A DNA stretch of 34,413 nucleotides, from NCBI GenBank assembly GCA_031269345.1, contig JAISZH010000162.1:1-34413 (forward strand), read 5' to 3'. The DNA comes from Desulfovibrio sp. (lineage in GTDB: Bacteria; Desulfobacterota; Desulfovibrionia; Desulfovibrionales; Desulfovibrionaceae). The notes under the pieces are model-generated. The model saw only the letters and a list, made by a program, of their open reading frames with translations. It made no database searches and was not told where the DNA came from. Below are positions 1-8,249 of the stretch, in pieces; position 1 is the first letter of the stretch, and each line of letters starts with the position of its first letter. A program made the position numbers and the translations under genes.

Positions 1-251
1 TGATTGGGAGAAAAGCGATGCCGGGACAGCGAATTAATCAGCACTCCCTTAAGAGGGCGTTGAAAAAAATTTTCACGGACCTGAACGACATCCTGTTTTT
101 CAGACAGAGGCGGCGTTGCCGCTATTGCGGCGGAGGGCACTGCGTGGGGTTGTGCACACAGCGGCGGGCGGCGGATAATGAAAAAAAGCCTCCTCCCCGC
201 AACGGCGCTGTTTCCGCGGCTAACGGCTCTGCCGCGGATCCCCGATTGGCG
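1..251. other. Window edge without a convincing gene
   Basis: I see no credible coding region here. A plus-strand open frame begins near position 18, but it runs on through the antisense of the gtrA gene and reads as low-complexity protein, so I treat it as a shadow. A 7-bp hairpin (CCGCGGC at 214-220 pairing with GCCGCGG at 231-237) lies downstream of the minus-strand gtrA gene. The nearest T-run in the minus direction is about 27 bases further on, so it is not a textbook intrinsic terminator. Confidence 0.4.
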
Positions 252-677
252 TCAGTCCTCCTTGAAGCTCCACAGCTTATACCCGAAATAGTTGCCAAGA
301 GCTATGGCCGGCAGGGTCGCCGCATAGGCCACAAGTCTGCCGAAACCCCAGAAGAGGAAAAGTTCCAGAAAAACCAGACCGCCCAAAAGGCTGATCAGGT
401 TCACCAGGACGAAACGAAGGATCGGCTTCGTCCCTTTGCTCCGGGAATAGAACACGTGACGCTTGTTCGCAACATAGCTGAAGATGCCTGCCGCCACCCA
501 GGCGACCACTCTGGAGGGCGACGGGGGGAGCCACAACCCGGCCAGCATGAAGACGCAGAAATCCACCAGGGTGTTGACCAGCCCGACGCAACAGAAGCGT
601 ATGAATTCCCAGGTGTCGAAGTATTCGGAATTCAGCCTGCGGGTGACAAAATCCACTGCTTTTTTGAAAAACAACAT
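252..677 (-). CDS. GtrA-family membrane protein
   Basis: This 141-residue protein is of the GtrA/DPMS type: small, with four predicted membrane segments. The family is thought to help flip undecaprenyl-phosphate-linked sugars across the inner membrane for O-antigen or cell-surface glycosylation. An N-terminal RFCCVGLVNTLVDF stretch and a later SYVANKRHVF stretch match the family pattern (RF..VG..NT and SY..N...F). I chose the ATG at 677 because GAGG lies five bases upstream. The longer frame starting with TTG at 728 would read through the palindrome of repeat F3 and adds 17 residues unlike the family. It follows the GtrB, GtrII-like and methyltransferase genes on the same strand, separated from the last by a repeat, and probably serves the same glycosylation pathway. 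Confidence 0.88.
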   Translation of the reverse strand: MLFFKKAVDFVTRRLNSEYFDTWEFIRFCCVGLVNTLVDFCVFMLAGLWLPPSPSRVVAWVAAGIFSYVANKRHVFYSRSKGTKPILRFVLVNLISLLGGLVFLELFLFWGFGRLVAYAATLPAIALGNYFGYKLWSFKED

Positions 678-694
678 CACCGCCTCAAACCAAG

Positions 695-827
695 TCGCAT
701 TCAAACGAGTTTGAATGCGAGACGCCAAAGTTTTTGAAAAACAGGCGAAGCCTGATTTTTCAAAAACCGGCGGCGGCTTCGCCTCCGCCGTCCCAATCCG
801 CCTTCCATCGAAAGCAAATTGGCATCA
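695..827. repeat. Intergenic repeat family F3, copy 1
   Basis: About 133 bp that recurs with clear but imperfect identity at 30752-30887. It opens with a palindrome with 12-bp arms (695-706 and 709-720 around a 2-base centre). A hairpin of the form GGCGAAGCC follows, flanked by TTTTTGAAAAA and TTTTTCAAAAA, then a GGCGGCTTCGCC hairpin, and it ends near ATCGAAAGCAAATTGGCATCA. It separates the methyltransferase gene from gtrA. No coding potential is apparent in it or in the rest of the gap up to 891. Confidence 0.8.
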
Positions 828-891
828 AACCCGAACTGCCATATAACGCAGGCTGTTTGCGACGGTTTCCACAACACGCCGCATGACAACG

Positions 892-1602
892 CTATCCCGG
901 CCATTCCACCAGGGCGTGGCCCCGGAAAAGATTGCCGGTCAGATTACGCCGTATCCGGCTAAGACGCGCTCCTTCCGCGGCGCAGACCTCCTCCAGTTCC
1001 TTCCAGCTCATGGTGAGAACAGGATTCTCCGAGCGGATGCGGGCGTAAAGGTTATGCTTGCCGGAGAACACCTCGCGCAAACGGGCGAAAAAGATGCCGG
1101 CACTCAAGCCGCCGAGCAACACCCCGGCCACGTCCTTATAAATATTGTAGTCGATCAGCAAATCCGCAAACAACATCCGGCAGCCGGGTGCGGCGACCTT
1201 TTTCGCGCTTGCTATGAGGGTTCGCACTTCGCCGATATTTTTGTAATACTGGAGCACACTTATGCAGAAGATAAAATTCAGGCCGCGCGGCGGCAGTCTG
1301 TCGATTTCCGGATAAGCGTCCGGAGCGAGGCGATGAAAAAAAAGGTTCGGTATCTGCTCATATTGTTTACCGGCCTCGCCGATGCAGTGAGCGGATGTGT
1401 CCGCGCCGTGCGCCTCGCGCAAAAAAGGAGCAAGGGCCGCGAGCACGTGCCCCCGGCCGCAGCCGAGATCCAAAAGCACATCTTTGTCCGTAAAAGAAAA
1501 TTCTTCGCGGATCCTGCGCGCGATGAATTCGGACTGCCTGATCCAGGCTTTCCCCTCCATCGCCTCTTCGCGGTTCCAGTATTCAACCCAGCCTCTGACC
1601 AT
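892..1602 (-). CDS. Class I SAM-dependent methyltransferase in a glycosylation cassette
   Basis: This is a 236-residue Rossmann-fold methyltransferase. The SAM-binding motif I is clear as LLDLGCGRGHVL near residues 44-54, followed by an acidic strand end (HGADTS) and a post-motif segment FIFCISVLQYY that matches motif IV of small-molecule methyltransferases. The substrate cannot be read from the sequence. Its position directly after a GtrII-like glucosyltransferase suggests it may modify a glycan or lipid-linked sugar. Two starts are possible: a TTG at 1620 overlapping the upstream stop, or the ATG at 1602 ten bases after it. Neither has a strong ribosome binding site, and translation is probably coupled to the upstream gene. 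I prefer the ATG. Confidence 0.82.
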   Translation of the reverse strand: MVRGWVEYWNREEAMEGKAWIRQSEFIARRIREEFSFTDKDVLLDLGCGRGHVLAALAPFLREAHGADTSAHCIGEAGKQYEQIPNLFFHRLAPDAYPEIDRLPPRGLNFIFCISVLQYYKNIGEVRTLIASAKKVAAPGCRMLFADLLIDYNIYKDVAGVLLGGLSAGIFFARLREVFSGKHNLYARIRSENPVLTMSWKELEEVCAAEGARLSRIRRNLTGNLFRGHALVEWPG

Positions 1603-1612
1603 GGGAACCCGG

Positions 1613-3151
1613 TTATTCAATGTTTTTGAAGGTCACAACGGCGGCCGCGCCCGGACATTCCTCAAGGCGGAAATAAGGCGTATCCTTGTATAAAACAAGC
1701 TGCGCGTCCTCCGGCAGGGGCTTGCCCGCGCGCACGGCCGCTCCGTATATCTTGAGCTGCTCATAACCCCAGCGCATATTACGCGTCAACGGAACGACCG
1801 TCATCCGGCGTATCAGGGGAAAACGCCGGCCGATCCCGGACATGAGCGGGCTGTATCCGGCACTGTTGGTGAAAATCACCCGGTCCAGACCCTTCTCTTC
1901 CTTGAAAGCCCAAATGACCGGGGCAAGACGGGCGAGCTGCAGGTCTTCCCAGTCGTTCTGGACCGAGAGCATGTTGCCGTATAAGGAGGCGAAAAGCAGC
2001 AGTTGCAGGCTGACGAATCCGGCCAGGAAACCGGCGGAAATTTTCGCGCAATTTCCGCTTTTGCGCCCCGGATGCAGGGAGAGGAGCATAAGGGCCAGGA
2101 CGGTTCCGAAGGCACAGAAAGTGCGCGGAGACCAGACCGGAAATTCCAACGGGGCCTGCACTCCCAAGGGAGAAAGCAGAAAACAGAAGATCAGGGCCAA
2201 AATTACGCTACATCGACCCATAAGCCCGCGGGCGGTACTTCTTCCGCCGGAAATGGCGGAACATCCGCGGCCACGCGCCGCGCGGCGCAGAAAAACCGCG
2301 CAGAAACAAAAAAACAGCAGAAGCAGGAGCGCACCCAGGCTGTTTTCGCCCCAATCACCGTACAACAGGGACAGGTAATCGCCCGTATTGGCAAACATCT
2401 TCCCCGGCAGCCGCCAGAAAGAGGGAATGGCGCAATGCCGGGCCACATAGTCGCCGTACTGTTCTCCGGTCAGCCAGCAGGAAACCTGGAGGGCATAGCC
2501 CAGCGCCGCCAGGGAAAAGGGCAGGGCGAAACGCAGGATGAGCCTTGCGAAACCCTTCCCCCCGGCCCCGGCTATAAAGGCACGCAGGCAGATAAACAGG
2601 GCCACGGCCGGATACAGGTTCATCCCGGCCTGGTAAATGGAGGCGGAACTGAAAAGACAAAGGACGCTGATCGGGAAAAATCCCTTTCCTCCTGCGCGGC
2701 CGCCCCGGCGCAGACAGAGAAAGGGCAGGACGCAGAGCAGCTGGGACAAGGCCATAAAGGGCGCGTCGAACTTGTAGGACAGATTTTCCAGGCCGTAAGG
2801 CGAAAGGCCGATGGGAATGCAAGCCGCAAGGACAAAAGGTGAAAAGCCAAACCCCAGGGCGCGGCAGAGAAGCAAAGCGGCGAGCGCGAGCTCGGCTGCG
2901 GCCAGTATCTGCGTGACGGGAGAGGCGTCAACTGTCCCGACGCCGAGAAAAAAAATCCAGGAAAGCAACTCGGCCATAGGACGCCCTGCCGGCGCCCAAT
3001 CCGCGTACGCGTAGAGCGCCCGCCCCATGTCGTCAAGGTATAAGCGGTCGGCGCGCAAAATGGAGAGCATGCCCAGGCAGTAGAAGAAAAAAAGCGCGAA
3101 AAAAGCCTGCGTGTTCTTTATTTCGGAAAAGAAAAACCGGCCGGGACGCAT
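1613..3151 (-). CDS. GtrII-like polytopic glucosyltransferase
   Basis: This is a 512-residue polytopic membrane protein with roughly ten hydrophobic segments. The N-terminal region has YLDDMGRALYAYADW followed by GRPMAELL. That is the D-D-x-GR...W...GRP pattern of the Glucos_trans_II family, which transfers a sugar from a polyprenyl-phosphate carrier in the periplasm. The acidic pair near residues 40-41 is the likely catalytic site by family analogy. The start is the ATG at 3151, which shares a base with the gtrB stop (TGATG) and so suggests translational coupling. A GTG three codons earlier is possible but would lie inside gtrB. With gtrB and gtrA it forms a serotype-conversion-like set. The acceptor is unknown and could be lipopolysaccharide or a surface glycan. 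Confidence 0.82.
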   Translation of the reverse strand: MRPGRFFFSEIKNTQAFFALFFFYCLGMLSILRADRLYLDDMGRALYAYADWAPAGRPMAELLSWIFFLGVGTVDASPVTQILAAAELALAALLLCRALGFGFSPFVLAACIPIGLSPYGLENLSYKFDAPFMALSQLLCVLPFLCLRRGGRAGGKGFFPISVLCLFSSASIYQAGMNLYPAVALFICLRAFIAGAGGKGFARLILRFALPFSLAALGYALQVSCWLTGEQYGDYVARHCAIPSFWRLPGKMFANTGDYLSLLYGDWGENSLGALLLLLFFCFCAVFLRRAARGRGCSAISGGRSTARGLMGRCSVILALIFCFLLSPLGVQAPLEFPVWSPRTFCAFGTVLALMLLSLHPGRKSGNCAKISAGFLAGFVSLQLLLFASLYGNMLSVQNDWEDLQLARLAPVIWAFKEEKGLDRVIFTNSAGYSPLMSGIGRRFPLIRRMTVVPLTRNMRWGYEQLKIYGAAVRAGKPLPEDAQLVLYKDTPYFRLEECPGAAAVVTFKNIE

Positions 3152-4311
3152 CAGTCCCACTCTGCGGCAAGGCCGGCGCTGTTTTCCGGAACGCTTCGCC
3201 CCTGTCCGCGTCCATTGCGCGCAAAAACCCCGCCCTCTCCATCCGGGATCAAGCCGGCCCCTCCGGCAGAGACGAAGCCGCCCGGTTCATTGCCGGCAAC
3301 GCCATGTCTTTCTGCCCAAGGCGCGTCTTGCTCCCCTTTCTCCGCGTCCGCTTCGACTCCGGATCCGCCCGTTTCGGCTTCACGCCCTGAATAGCCGATG
3401 CGTTCGCTGATCAGGTAGCGTGGTCTGCCTTTGAGTTCGTGGAAATTCTGGCGGATGTACACGGACAGGATGCAGATGGCGGAGAGAATCGAGGCGCCCG
3501 TGACCAGGATGAGCAAGATGACTGTGGTAAACCCGTCCATGGCCTGACCGGTGAAATACTTCCAAAGAGTCTCGGCGCCCACCAGGATGGAAAACAGGAA
3601 AAAGACCAGACCCAGAAGCCAGATCAGGGTAAGGGGTTTGGAACTGAAAGCAGTGATGGAATCCAGGGCGAGCCGGATCTTGTTCAGGAAAGACCATTTA
3701 CCGGCCCCGCTTTGCCTCTCCGCCGGGACGAAGGGAAGCTCGTAATGGCGGAAGCCCAGCCAGGAGATCATGCCCCGGTAAAAAACCTTGCGCTCCGGCA
3801 TGCTTTTCCAGGCCTGCACCACCTTGCGGTCCAACAGCTTAAAATCTCCCGCCCCCTTAATGTCTATGGAGGTGAAGAGGAAGAAGAGTCTGTAGAAGAG
3901 CGAGGCTGCCATCCGATCTGCGAGGGACTCTTTCTGGCGTTTTTCCTTGTGCGCTTCAATGACGTCGGCGGTGTTTTCCCTCCACAGCCTGACCATTTCG
4001 GGGATCAGGGCCGGGGGATGCTGCAAGTCCGCGTCAAGGGTGATGACGGCGTCTCCGGTCGCGGTCTCCAGGCCGGCGGCTAATGCGGCTTCTTTGCCGA
4101 AATTGCGGCTGAGGCGCAGACAGCGCAAAAAGGGGCGGGTTTGCGCCGCCTTGCGCATCTGGGCGAAGGAATCGTCTTTTGAACCATCGTCCACCAGGAT
4201 GATTTCATAGCCCAGACCGAGAGGGGCGACCGCTTCCTCCACGGCGTCCAGGAAGGCGTGGATATGCGCGCCTTCGCAATAAACCGGGCTGACTATCGAA
4301 AGTACCGGCAT
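3151..4311 (-). CDS. GtrB-type polyprenyl-phosphate glycosyltransferase with a long C-terminal tail
   Basis: This is a 386-residue GT2-family enzyme of the GtrB/DPM1 type, which charges undecaprenyl phosphate with a sugar from a nucleotide donor on the cytoplasmic face. The GT-A core covers residues 1-220, with VDDGSKDDS at 40-48, LSRNFGKEAAL at 68-76 and the metal-binding LDADLQHPP at 92-100. Two membrane helices follow at about 226-248 and 262-285. The usual family end is near GRPRYLISE (about 295-303). Here about 80 further residues rich in Gly, Glu and Ala follow, which is unusual. Its stop overlaps the next gene's ATG, so the tail is genuinely in frame. It begins 5 bases after the upstream small gene. 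Confidence 0.9.
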   Translation of the reverse strand: MPVLSIVSPVYCEGAHIHAFLDAVEEAVAPLGLGYEIILVDDGSKDDSFAQMRKAAQTRPFLRCLRLSRNFGKEAALAAGLETATGDAVITLDADLQHPPALIPEMVRLWRENTADVIEAHKEKRQKESLADRMAASLFYRLFFLFTSIDIKGAGDFKLLDRKVVQAWKSMPERKVFYRGMISWLGFRHYELPFVPAERQSGAGKWSFLNKIRLALDSITAFSSKPLTLIWLLGLVFFLFSILVGAETLWKYFTGQAMDGFTTVILLILVTGASILSAICILSVYIRQNFHELKGRPRYLISERIGYSGREAETGGSGVEADAEKGEQDAPWAERHGVAGNEPGGFVSAGGAGLIPDGEGGVFARNGRGQGRSVPENSAGLAAEWD

Positions 4312-4316
4312 GACGG

Positions 4317-4661
4317 CTACTTGATCAGCCCGGGGCCCTTGCCGGGGCCTCTCAAGTTAAGACCCCCCATCCCTCCCAGACCCCCGGAAGAAAGCGTGAG
4401 GTTGGAGCAGGCCTCCATATACCTGGTTTTCAAATCCTCCGGGCAGTTCCTGTATTCATAGATTATGTGACGCATGGAGACTGCGCCCTGAAAGTCGTTG
4501 TCAAAGGGGTAGCCCATGGGCATGAGCACCATCTGCACCCCCTGCTGGGTTGGCAGGGTCTGCAGGACGGCAGGGTCCTTGAGTTCCTGCGCGCCAGCGT
4601 CATATTTGCCGATCACGGTTTCACCGCTGACAAGTTTCCCCATGCGTATGTCATAAGCCAT
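4317..4661 (-). CDS. Conserved-looking small protein, function unknown
   Basis: A 114-residue soluble protein with no motif I can name. Its first 55 residues (a KLVSGETVIGKY strand, then a KDPAVLQTLPT strand, then a QMVLMPMGYPF strand) recall the strand order of small Sm-like or SH3-like beta barrels. That resemblance is weak and is inference only. A helical middle part and a glycine-rich end (GGLGGMGGLNLRGPGKGPG) follow. An AGGAG ribosome binding site seven bases before the ATG supports the start. The gene ends 5 bases before gtrB, so it is probably transcribed with the glycosylation genes, although it may have an unrelated job. Confidence 0.7.
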   Translation of the reverse strand: MAYDIRMGKLVSGETVIGKYDAGAQELKDPAVLQTLPTQQGVQMVLMPMGYPFDNDFQGAVSMRHIIYEYRNCPEDLKTRYMEACSNLTLSSGGLGGMGGLNLRGPGKGPGLIK

Positions 4662-4914
4662 TCCAATCTCCTGTTATTTTAGCTTTATTAGAATTCCGGA
4701 TACAAATTGCTCCAATTTTATCCCAAATTCGAACCGCGCCTGCCAGTGCGGTCGCCAAAACCGCAGGTTGCGCAAGGAGCAGGCGGGCTTTGCCCGCCGT
4801 AAGCGAACTGTTTCAAGCGATACATGGCACTAACGCCGGCGCGTCCGGACTTCAGGCGGGTACACCGCGCCTGCCGGGCGGTCTTGCGCCGGACGGCGTA
4901 ATTTCCACATTCGT
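4662..4914. repeat. Gap holding repeat family F4, copy 1
   Basis: This is a gap between two minus-strand genes, with no gene seen. Positions 4697-4799 form the first copy of repeat F4, whose second copy is at 26073-26176. Shared blocks are a degenerate palindrome around CCGGATA...TTTTATCC, then GCCAAAACC-CAG-TTGCGCAAGGA, then a GGCGGGCTTTGCCCGCC-type hairpin. In this copy the first palindrome has decayed (CGGATACAAATTG against CCAATTTTATCC), whereas in copy 2 the matching palindrome is perfect. Confidence 0.7.
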
Positions 4915-5979
4915 TCAAACCCCGAGGCCGGCGCGGATGGCCTCAAAATCCAGGGCCTCGGCGACCAGCCGGCCACACTGGCGGATTTTTATCACATCCC
5001 GCAGTTTCTGCCGGCTCAGGAGGCTTTCCATTTTTTTCGCCACCGTATAGGTGTCCTGCCGCACCAGAACTATGGGCACGTTCAGGACGTCGGCCCTGGA
5101 CAATATCACGTCATTGGGAAAGATGTTTCCCGTCAGCACCAGACAGGGGCAACGGCCTTCAATGGCCACAAGCTGCAAATCCGCCCGATCCCCGCCGACG
5201 ATTACTGCGGTATTGGGCTTACGCCGGAAATAATTCATGAAGTTTTCCACCAGCATGGTGCCGATGAGAAAATTCTCCACCACGCCGCCCACGCGCTCGC
5301 GCGCGGTCACAAGGCGTCCGCCGAGCCCGTCCGCCAGTTCTCCCGGCCGGATGGAGGCCATGAGCGGGTCATGGGGGATAACACCGAGCACATTGACCCC
5401 GTTGCGTTCGAGATAAGGGATGAAGACGTTTTCGATCTCGTCCGCCGAAGATGGCGGGATATCGTTGAGGACCGCTCCGAGCAGCATGGGGCCGAGCTGA
5501 TCTTTGATGTGCATGAGTTCGTCATAATTCACGTCCTGGCGCAGGCGGTCTATGATCAGGGCTTTAAGTCCAAGTTCGCGCACCAGCCGCACCCCATCCA
5601 GACGGCAATATTTTCCGGAAAGGGTATTGCCGGCCCCTGCGACCAGCATCAAATCCCGCCCGGCGCCAAGCCTCTCATAAGCCTTGCGTATCTCCGGCAG
5701 ATAATCCGCATCGTTCCCGGCAAAGGCCCGCATCCTGAACTCTCTGGTCACGATGACCGGGGTCACGAGCTCAGCCGGCTGGTCGAGATCAAGCACTTCC
5801 TGGACAAAGGCGGCGTCCTCGTCCGCCACGCGCCCGTCTTTTTCCACAGGGGTCACTCCCACAGGCTTCATATAGCCTATATTCAACCCCTCTTTCTGCA
5901 AACGCAGGCCCACCCCCGCGGCAATCATGTTTTTCCCGGAATAGGCCCGGGTTCCGCCGATATACAGCCCCTTGTCCAT
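4915..5979 (-). CDS. DRTGG-domain protein with BioD-like P-loop domain (phosphotransacetylase N-terminal-like)
   Basis: This 354-residue protein matches the N-terminal regulatory half of long phosphotransacetylases but lacks the catalytic acetyltransferase half. Residues 1-200 form a BioD/cobyric-acid-synthase-like P-loop domain (GGTRAYSGKN at 8-17, then YMKPVGV). Residues of about 205-320 form a DRTGG domain (VGGDRADLQLVAI, then LTGNIFPNDVIL, then a QDTYTVA segment). Family members are proposed to sense nucleotides or acetyl-CoA metabolism, and no enzymatic reaction can be assigned. The start at 5979 has AGGAGC just upstream; a longer frame from 6012 lacks such support. It lies about 105 bases downstream of an acyl-CoA-synthetase-like gene on the same strand, suggesting that the two act together in acetyl-CoA metabolism. 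Confidence 0.85.
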   Translation of the reverse strand: MDKGLYIGGTRAYSGKNMIAAGVGLRLQKEGLNIGYMKPVGVTPVEKDGRVADEDAAFVQEVLDLDQPAELVTPVIVTREFRMRAFAGNDADYLPEIRKAYERLGAGRDLMLVAGAGNTLSGKYCRLDGVRLVRELGLKALIIDRLRQDVNYDELMHIKDQLGPMLLGAVLNDIPPSSADEIENVFIPYLERNGVNVLGVIPHDPLMASIRPGELADGLGGRLVTARERVGGVVENFLIGTMLVENFMNYFRRKPNTAVIVGGDRADLQLVAIEGRCPCLVLTGNIFPNDVILSRADVLNVPIVLVRQDTYTVAKKMESLLSRQKLRDVIKIRQCGRLVAEALDFEAIRAGLGV

Positions 5980-6084
5980 GCTTGCTCCTGAAGGTTTACA
6001 GATTACCGACAAAAGGCGCCTGATCCACCGCCTTTCGTCCCGTTTGCGGATTTCCCCGGAGAAGGCGGCTGCATATTCCGCTAT

Positions 6085-8214
6085 TTAGCGCAAATTTTCA
6101 AGCGCGGCGGGCGAGAGTAAAATCCGCGCCCCCCACACATTGGCGCCGGAAGGATCCGCCAGAACCGGATTGCATTCAAGCTCCTGAATTTCCGGAAAAT
6201 CAACCGCGATCTGGGAAAGAATAAGGAGAATGTCTTCAAGGGCCGTGAGTTTGACAGGTTCCTGCCCGTCAAGGCCGGCCAGGACCGGAAAAGCCCTGAC
6301 TTCGCGCAGCATGTCGCCTGCGTCGTCCAGGGAAAGCGGGGCCAGGCGGCAGGACAGATCGTCGAAGAGCCTGATATAGCCGCGCAGCCCGAAAAGAAGC
6401 ACCGGACCGAAAGAGTTGTGCCGGTTGAAGGCGAGGACCAGCTCACGCGCGTTTTTTGGAGCCATGGCCTGCACTATGCAGCCGGAGATGTTTGCCTGCC
6501 CGCGCTCGGGTCCGGTCCTTGAGGCAATATCGGCAAAAGCGGCGCGCACCTCATCCGGGTCTTCCAGATTCAGGGCCGCGCCTGCCGTCTCGCCCTTGCG
6601 CAGGATATGGGGCGAGGCAATTTTGAGAGCCACCGGCCCCCCGCAATGCCTTGCGATTTGCACGGCTTCGGCTTCGGTGCGGGCAAGTTTGGCGTCCAGG
6701 CAGGGAATTTCATAGGCGCTCAACACTTCCAGAGCGTAATACCCGCTGAGTTCAAGCAGATGCTCGGCCGCGGCCTGTTCAATGGCGGCGCGCGCCCGCC
6801 TTTTATCATGGCGGTAGCCGATCTCAACCGGCATATGGTTGTCTTTCCAGAGACTCTGGCGATACATGGCGGCCAGGGATTTAATGGCCGGCTCGGGAAA
6901 GGGATAGCAGGGGATGCCGCATTCAAAAAACCTGCGTCTGGCCTGACTCACCCCCGCTCCGCCCATAAGACAGGCCAGTATCGGTTTTTTTTCCGGATTC
7001 GGCAGGGAGGAAACGGCATGGGGCAGCCCGTCCAGCTCCCCGCGCGCGCTGGCGGCGGCGAACAGGAGCATGCTGTTCACGGCCGGGTCCTCAAGCACCG
7101 CGGCGCAGGCCCCGGCAAAACGTGCCGCAGTGGCCCGGGCCATCAGATCCACGGGATTGCGGGCGCTGACGTAAGAAGGAAGGCACGTTTCCAGACGCTC
7201 AATCGTCTTATCGGAAAAATGGGCGAGGACAAGGCCGGTTTCCAGGCAGGAATCCGCCGCCACCGCCCCGATTCTCCCGCCGTTGCCCACCACGCCGAGG
7301 GCTGGCCCGACCGGCAGGGAACAGAAGGAAAAGGCCTGGGCCATGCCGAAAATGTCCTGAATTTCTTTGGCTCTTATGACGCCCGTCTGGGTAAAGGCCG
7401 CGTCGTAAGCCAGATCCTGGCTTACACGCATGCCGGGGCTTCCCGTGAACGACCCGTCGCCGCGTCCGGCCTTGAACAGAATCACGGGCTTTTTACGGGT
7501 CGCGCTGTGGGCGCAACGCAGAAATTTCGGCCCGTCGCTGACGTCTTCTATATAGCCGACAATCACCTTTGTATGCGGGTCATCGGCCAGGTAGGCGAGC
7601 ATATCGGATTCATCCAGGGAGACCTTGCCGCCCAGGCTGACGAAAGAGGAGAAACCGAAATTCTTATCCGCCGCCCAGTCGAACATGGCTGCCGCAAACG
7701 CGCCGGACTGGGAGAAAAACCCCGTATAGCCGGGCAAAAGCCCGCCTTCCACAAAAGTGGCGTTCAAGGAGCTTGCGGCGACACAAAGGCCGACGCTGTT
7801 GGGTCCCAGCAGGGCGATCTCAAAATCGCGGGCGATTGCGGCCAGTTTTTCCTCAAGCTCCACTCCCCTTTCGCCGCTCTCGCTGAAGCCGGCGCCGATG
7901 ATCACTGCCGCGCGCGTAGGCAGGCGTCCAAGCTCGCAAAGCGCCTCCGGAACCTGTTCGGCCGGCAGGCAGATTACGGCCAGGCACAAAGGACGGCACT
8001 CGCCCGGGATATCAGCCGGCTTGCGCAGAGAATCAAGACCGAGTATCTTGTCCGCGCAAGGATTTATCGGGAATATTTTTCCGGGATACCCCGCCCGGAG
8101 TATGTTGCGGAGCAGAACATGGCCGATCTTGGCGGGATCGCGCGAGGCCCCCAGCACGCAAACGGCCTTTGGCGCGAAAAGGGCGGCGATGTTGTTGTGC
8201 AAGCGCGCAGGCAT
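6085..8214 (-). CDS. NDP-forming acyl-CoA synthetase-like protein lacking the phosphohistidines
   Basis: This 709-residue protein has the full domain order of single-chain ADP-forming acetate-CoA ligase. A CoA-binding Rossmann domain comes first (VLGASRDPAKIGHVLL at about 20-35, INP at 50-52), then succinyl-CoA-ligase-like flavodoxin domains (SQSGAFAAAMFDW at 168-180) and a C-terminal ATP-grasp domain (about 480-709). Active members carry a phosphorylated His in a SHTGSLAG-like loop. Here the equivalent stretch (KAGRGDGSFTGSPGMRVSQD at 248-267) has no His and looks shorter. The ATP-grasp segment that normally reads ILHKSDVGG is ILRKGETAG (537-545), so that His is Arg. It may be a pseudoenzyme or regulator, or use another mechanism. 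The ATG at 8214 has GAAGG upstream and lies only 35 bases from the divergent rnc start. Confidence 0.85.
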   Translation of the reverse strand: MPARLHNNIAALFAPKAVCVLGASRDPAKIGHVLLRNILRAGYPGKIFPINPCADKILGLDSLRKPADIPGECRPLCLAVICLPAEQVPEALCELGRLPTRAAVIIGAGFSESGERGVELEEKLAAIARDFEIALLGPNSVGLCVAASSLNATFVEGGLLPGYTGFFSQSGAFAAAMFDWAADKNFGFSSFVSLGGKVSLDESDMLAYLADDPHTKVIVGYIEDVSDGPKFLRCAHSATRKKPVILFKAGRGDGSFTGSPGMRVSQDLAYDAAFTQTGVIRAKEIQDIFGMAQAFSFCSLPVGPALGVVGNGGRIGAVAADSCLETGLVLAHFSDKTIERLETCLPSYVSARNPVDLMARATAARFAGACAAVLEDPAVNSMLLFAAASARGELDGLPHAVSSLPNPEKKPILACLMGGAGVSQARRRFFECGIPCYPFPEPAIKSLAAMYRQSLWKDNHMPVEIGYRHDKRRARAAIEQAAAEHLLELSGYYALEVLSAYEIPCLDAKLARTEAEAVQIARHCGGPVALKIASPHILRKGETAGAALNLEDPDEVRAAFADIASRTGPERGQANISGCIVQAMAPKNARELVLAFNRHNSFGPVLLFGLRGYIRLFDDLSCRLAPLSLDDAGDMLREVRAFPVLAGLDGQEPVKLTALEDILLILSQIAVDFPEIQELECNPVLADPSGANVWGARILLSPAALENLR

Positions 8215-8249
8215 GACAAAACCTTCTCCGCGGGCGGAGGACAGCTTTT

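Noticed and set aside
18-737. A 239-codon plus-strand frame at the window start, with a purine-rich stretch before its ATG
   Set aside because: Most of it is the antisense of gtrA and of repeat F3. The first 70 codons alone show no motif.
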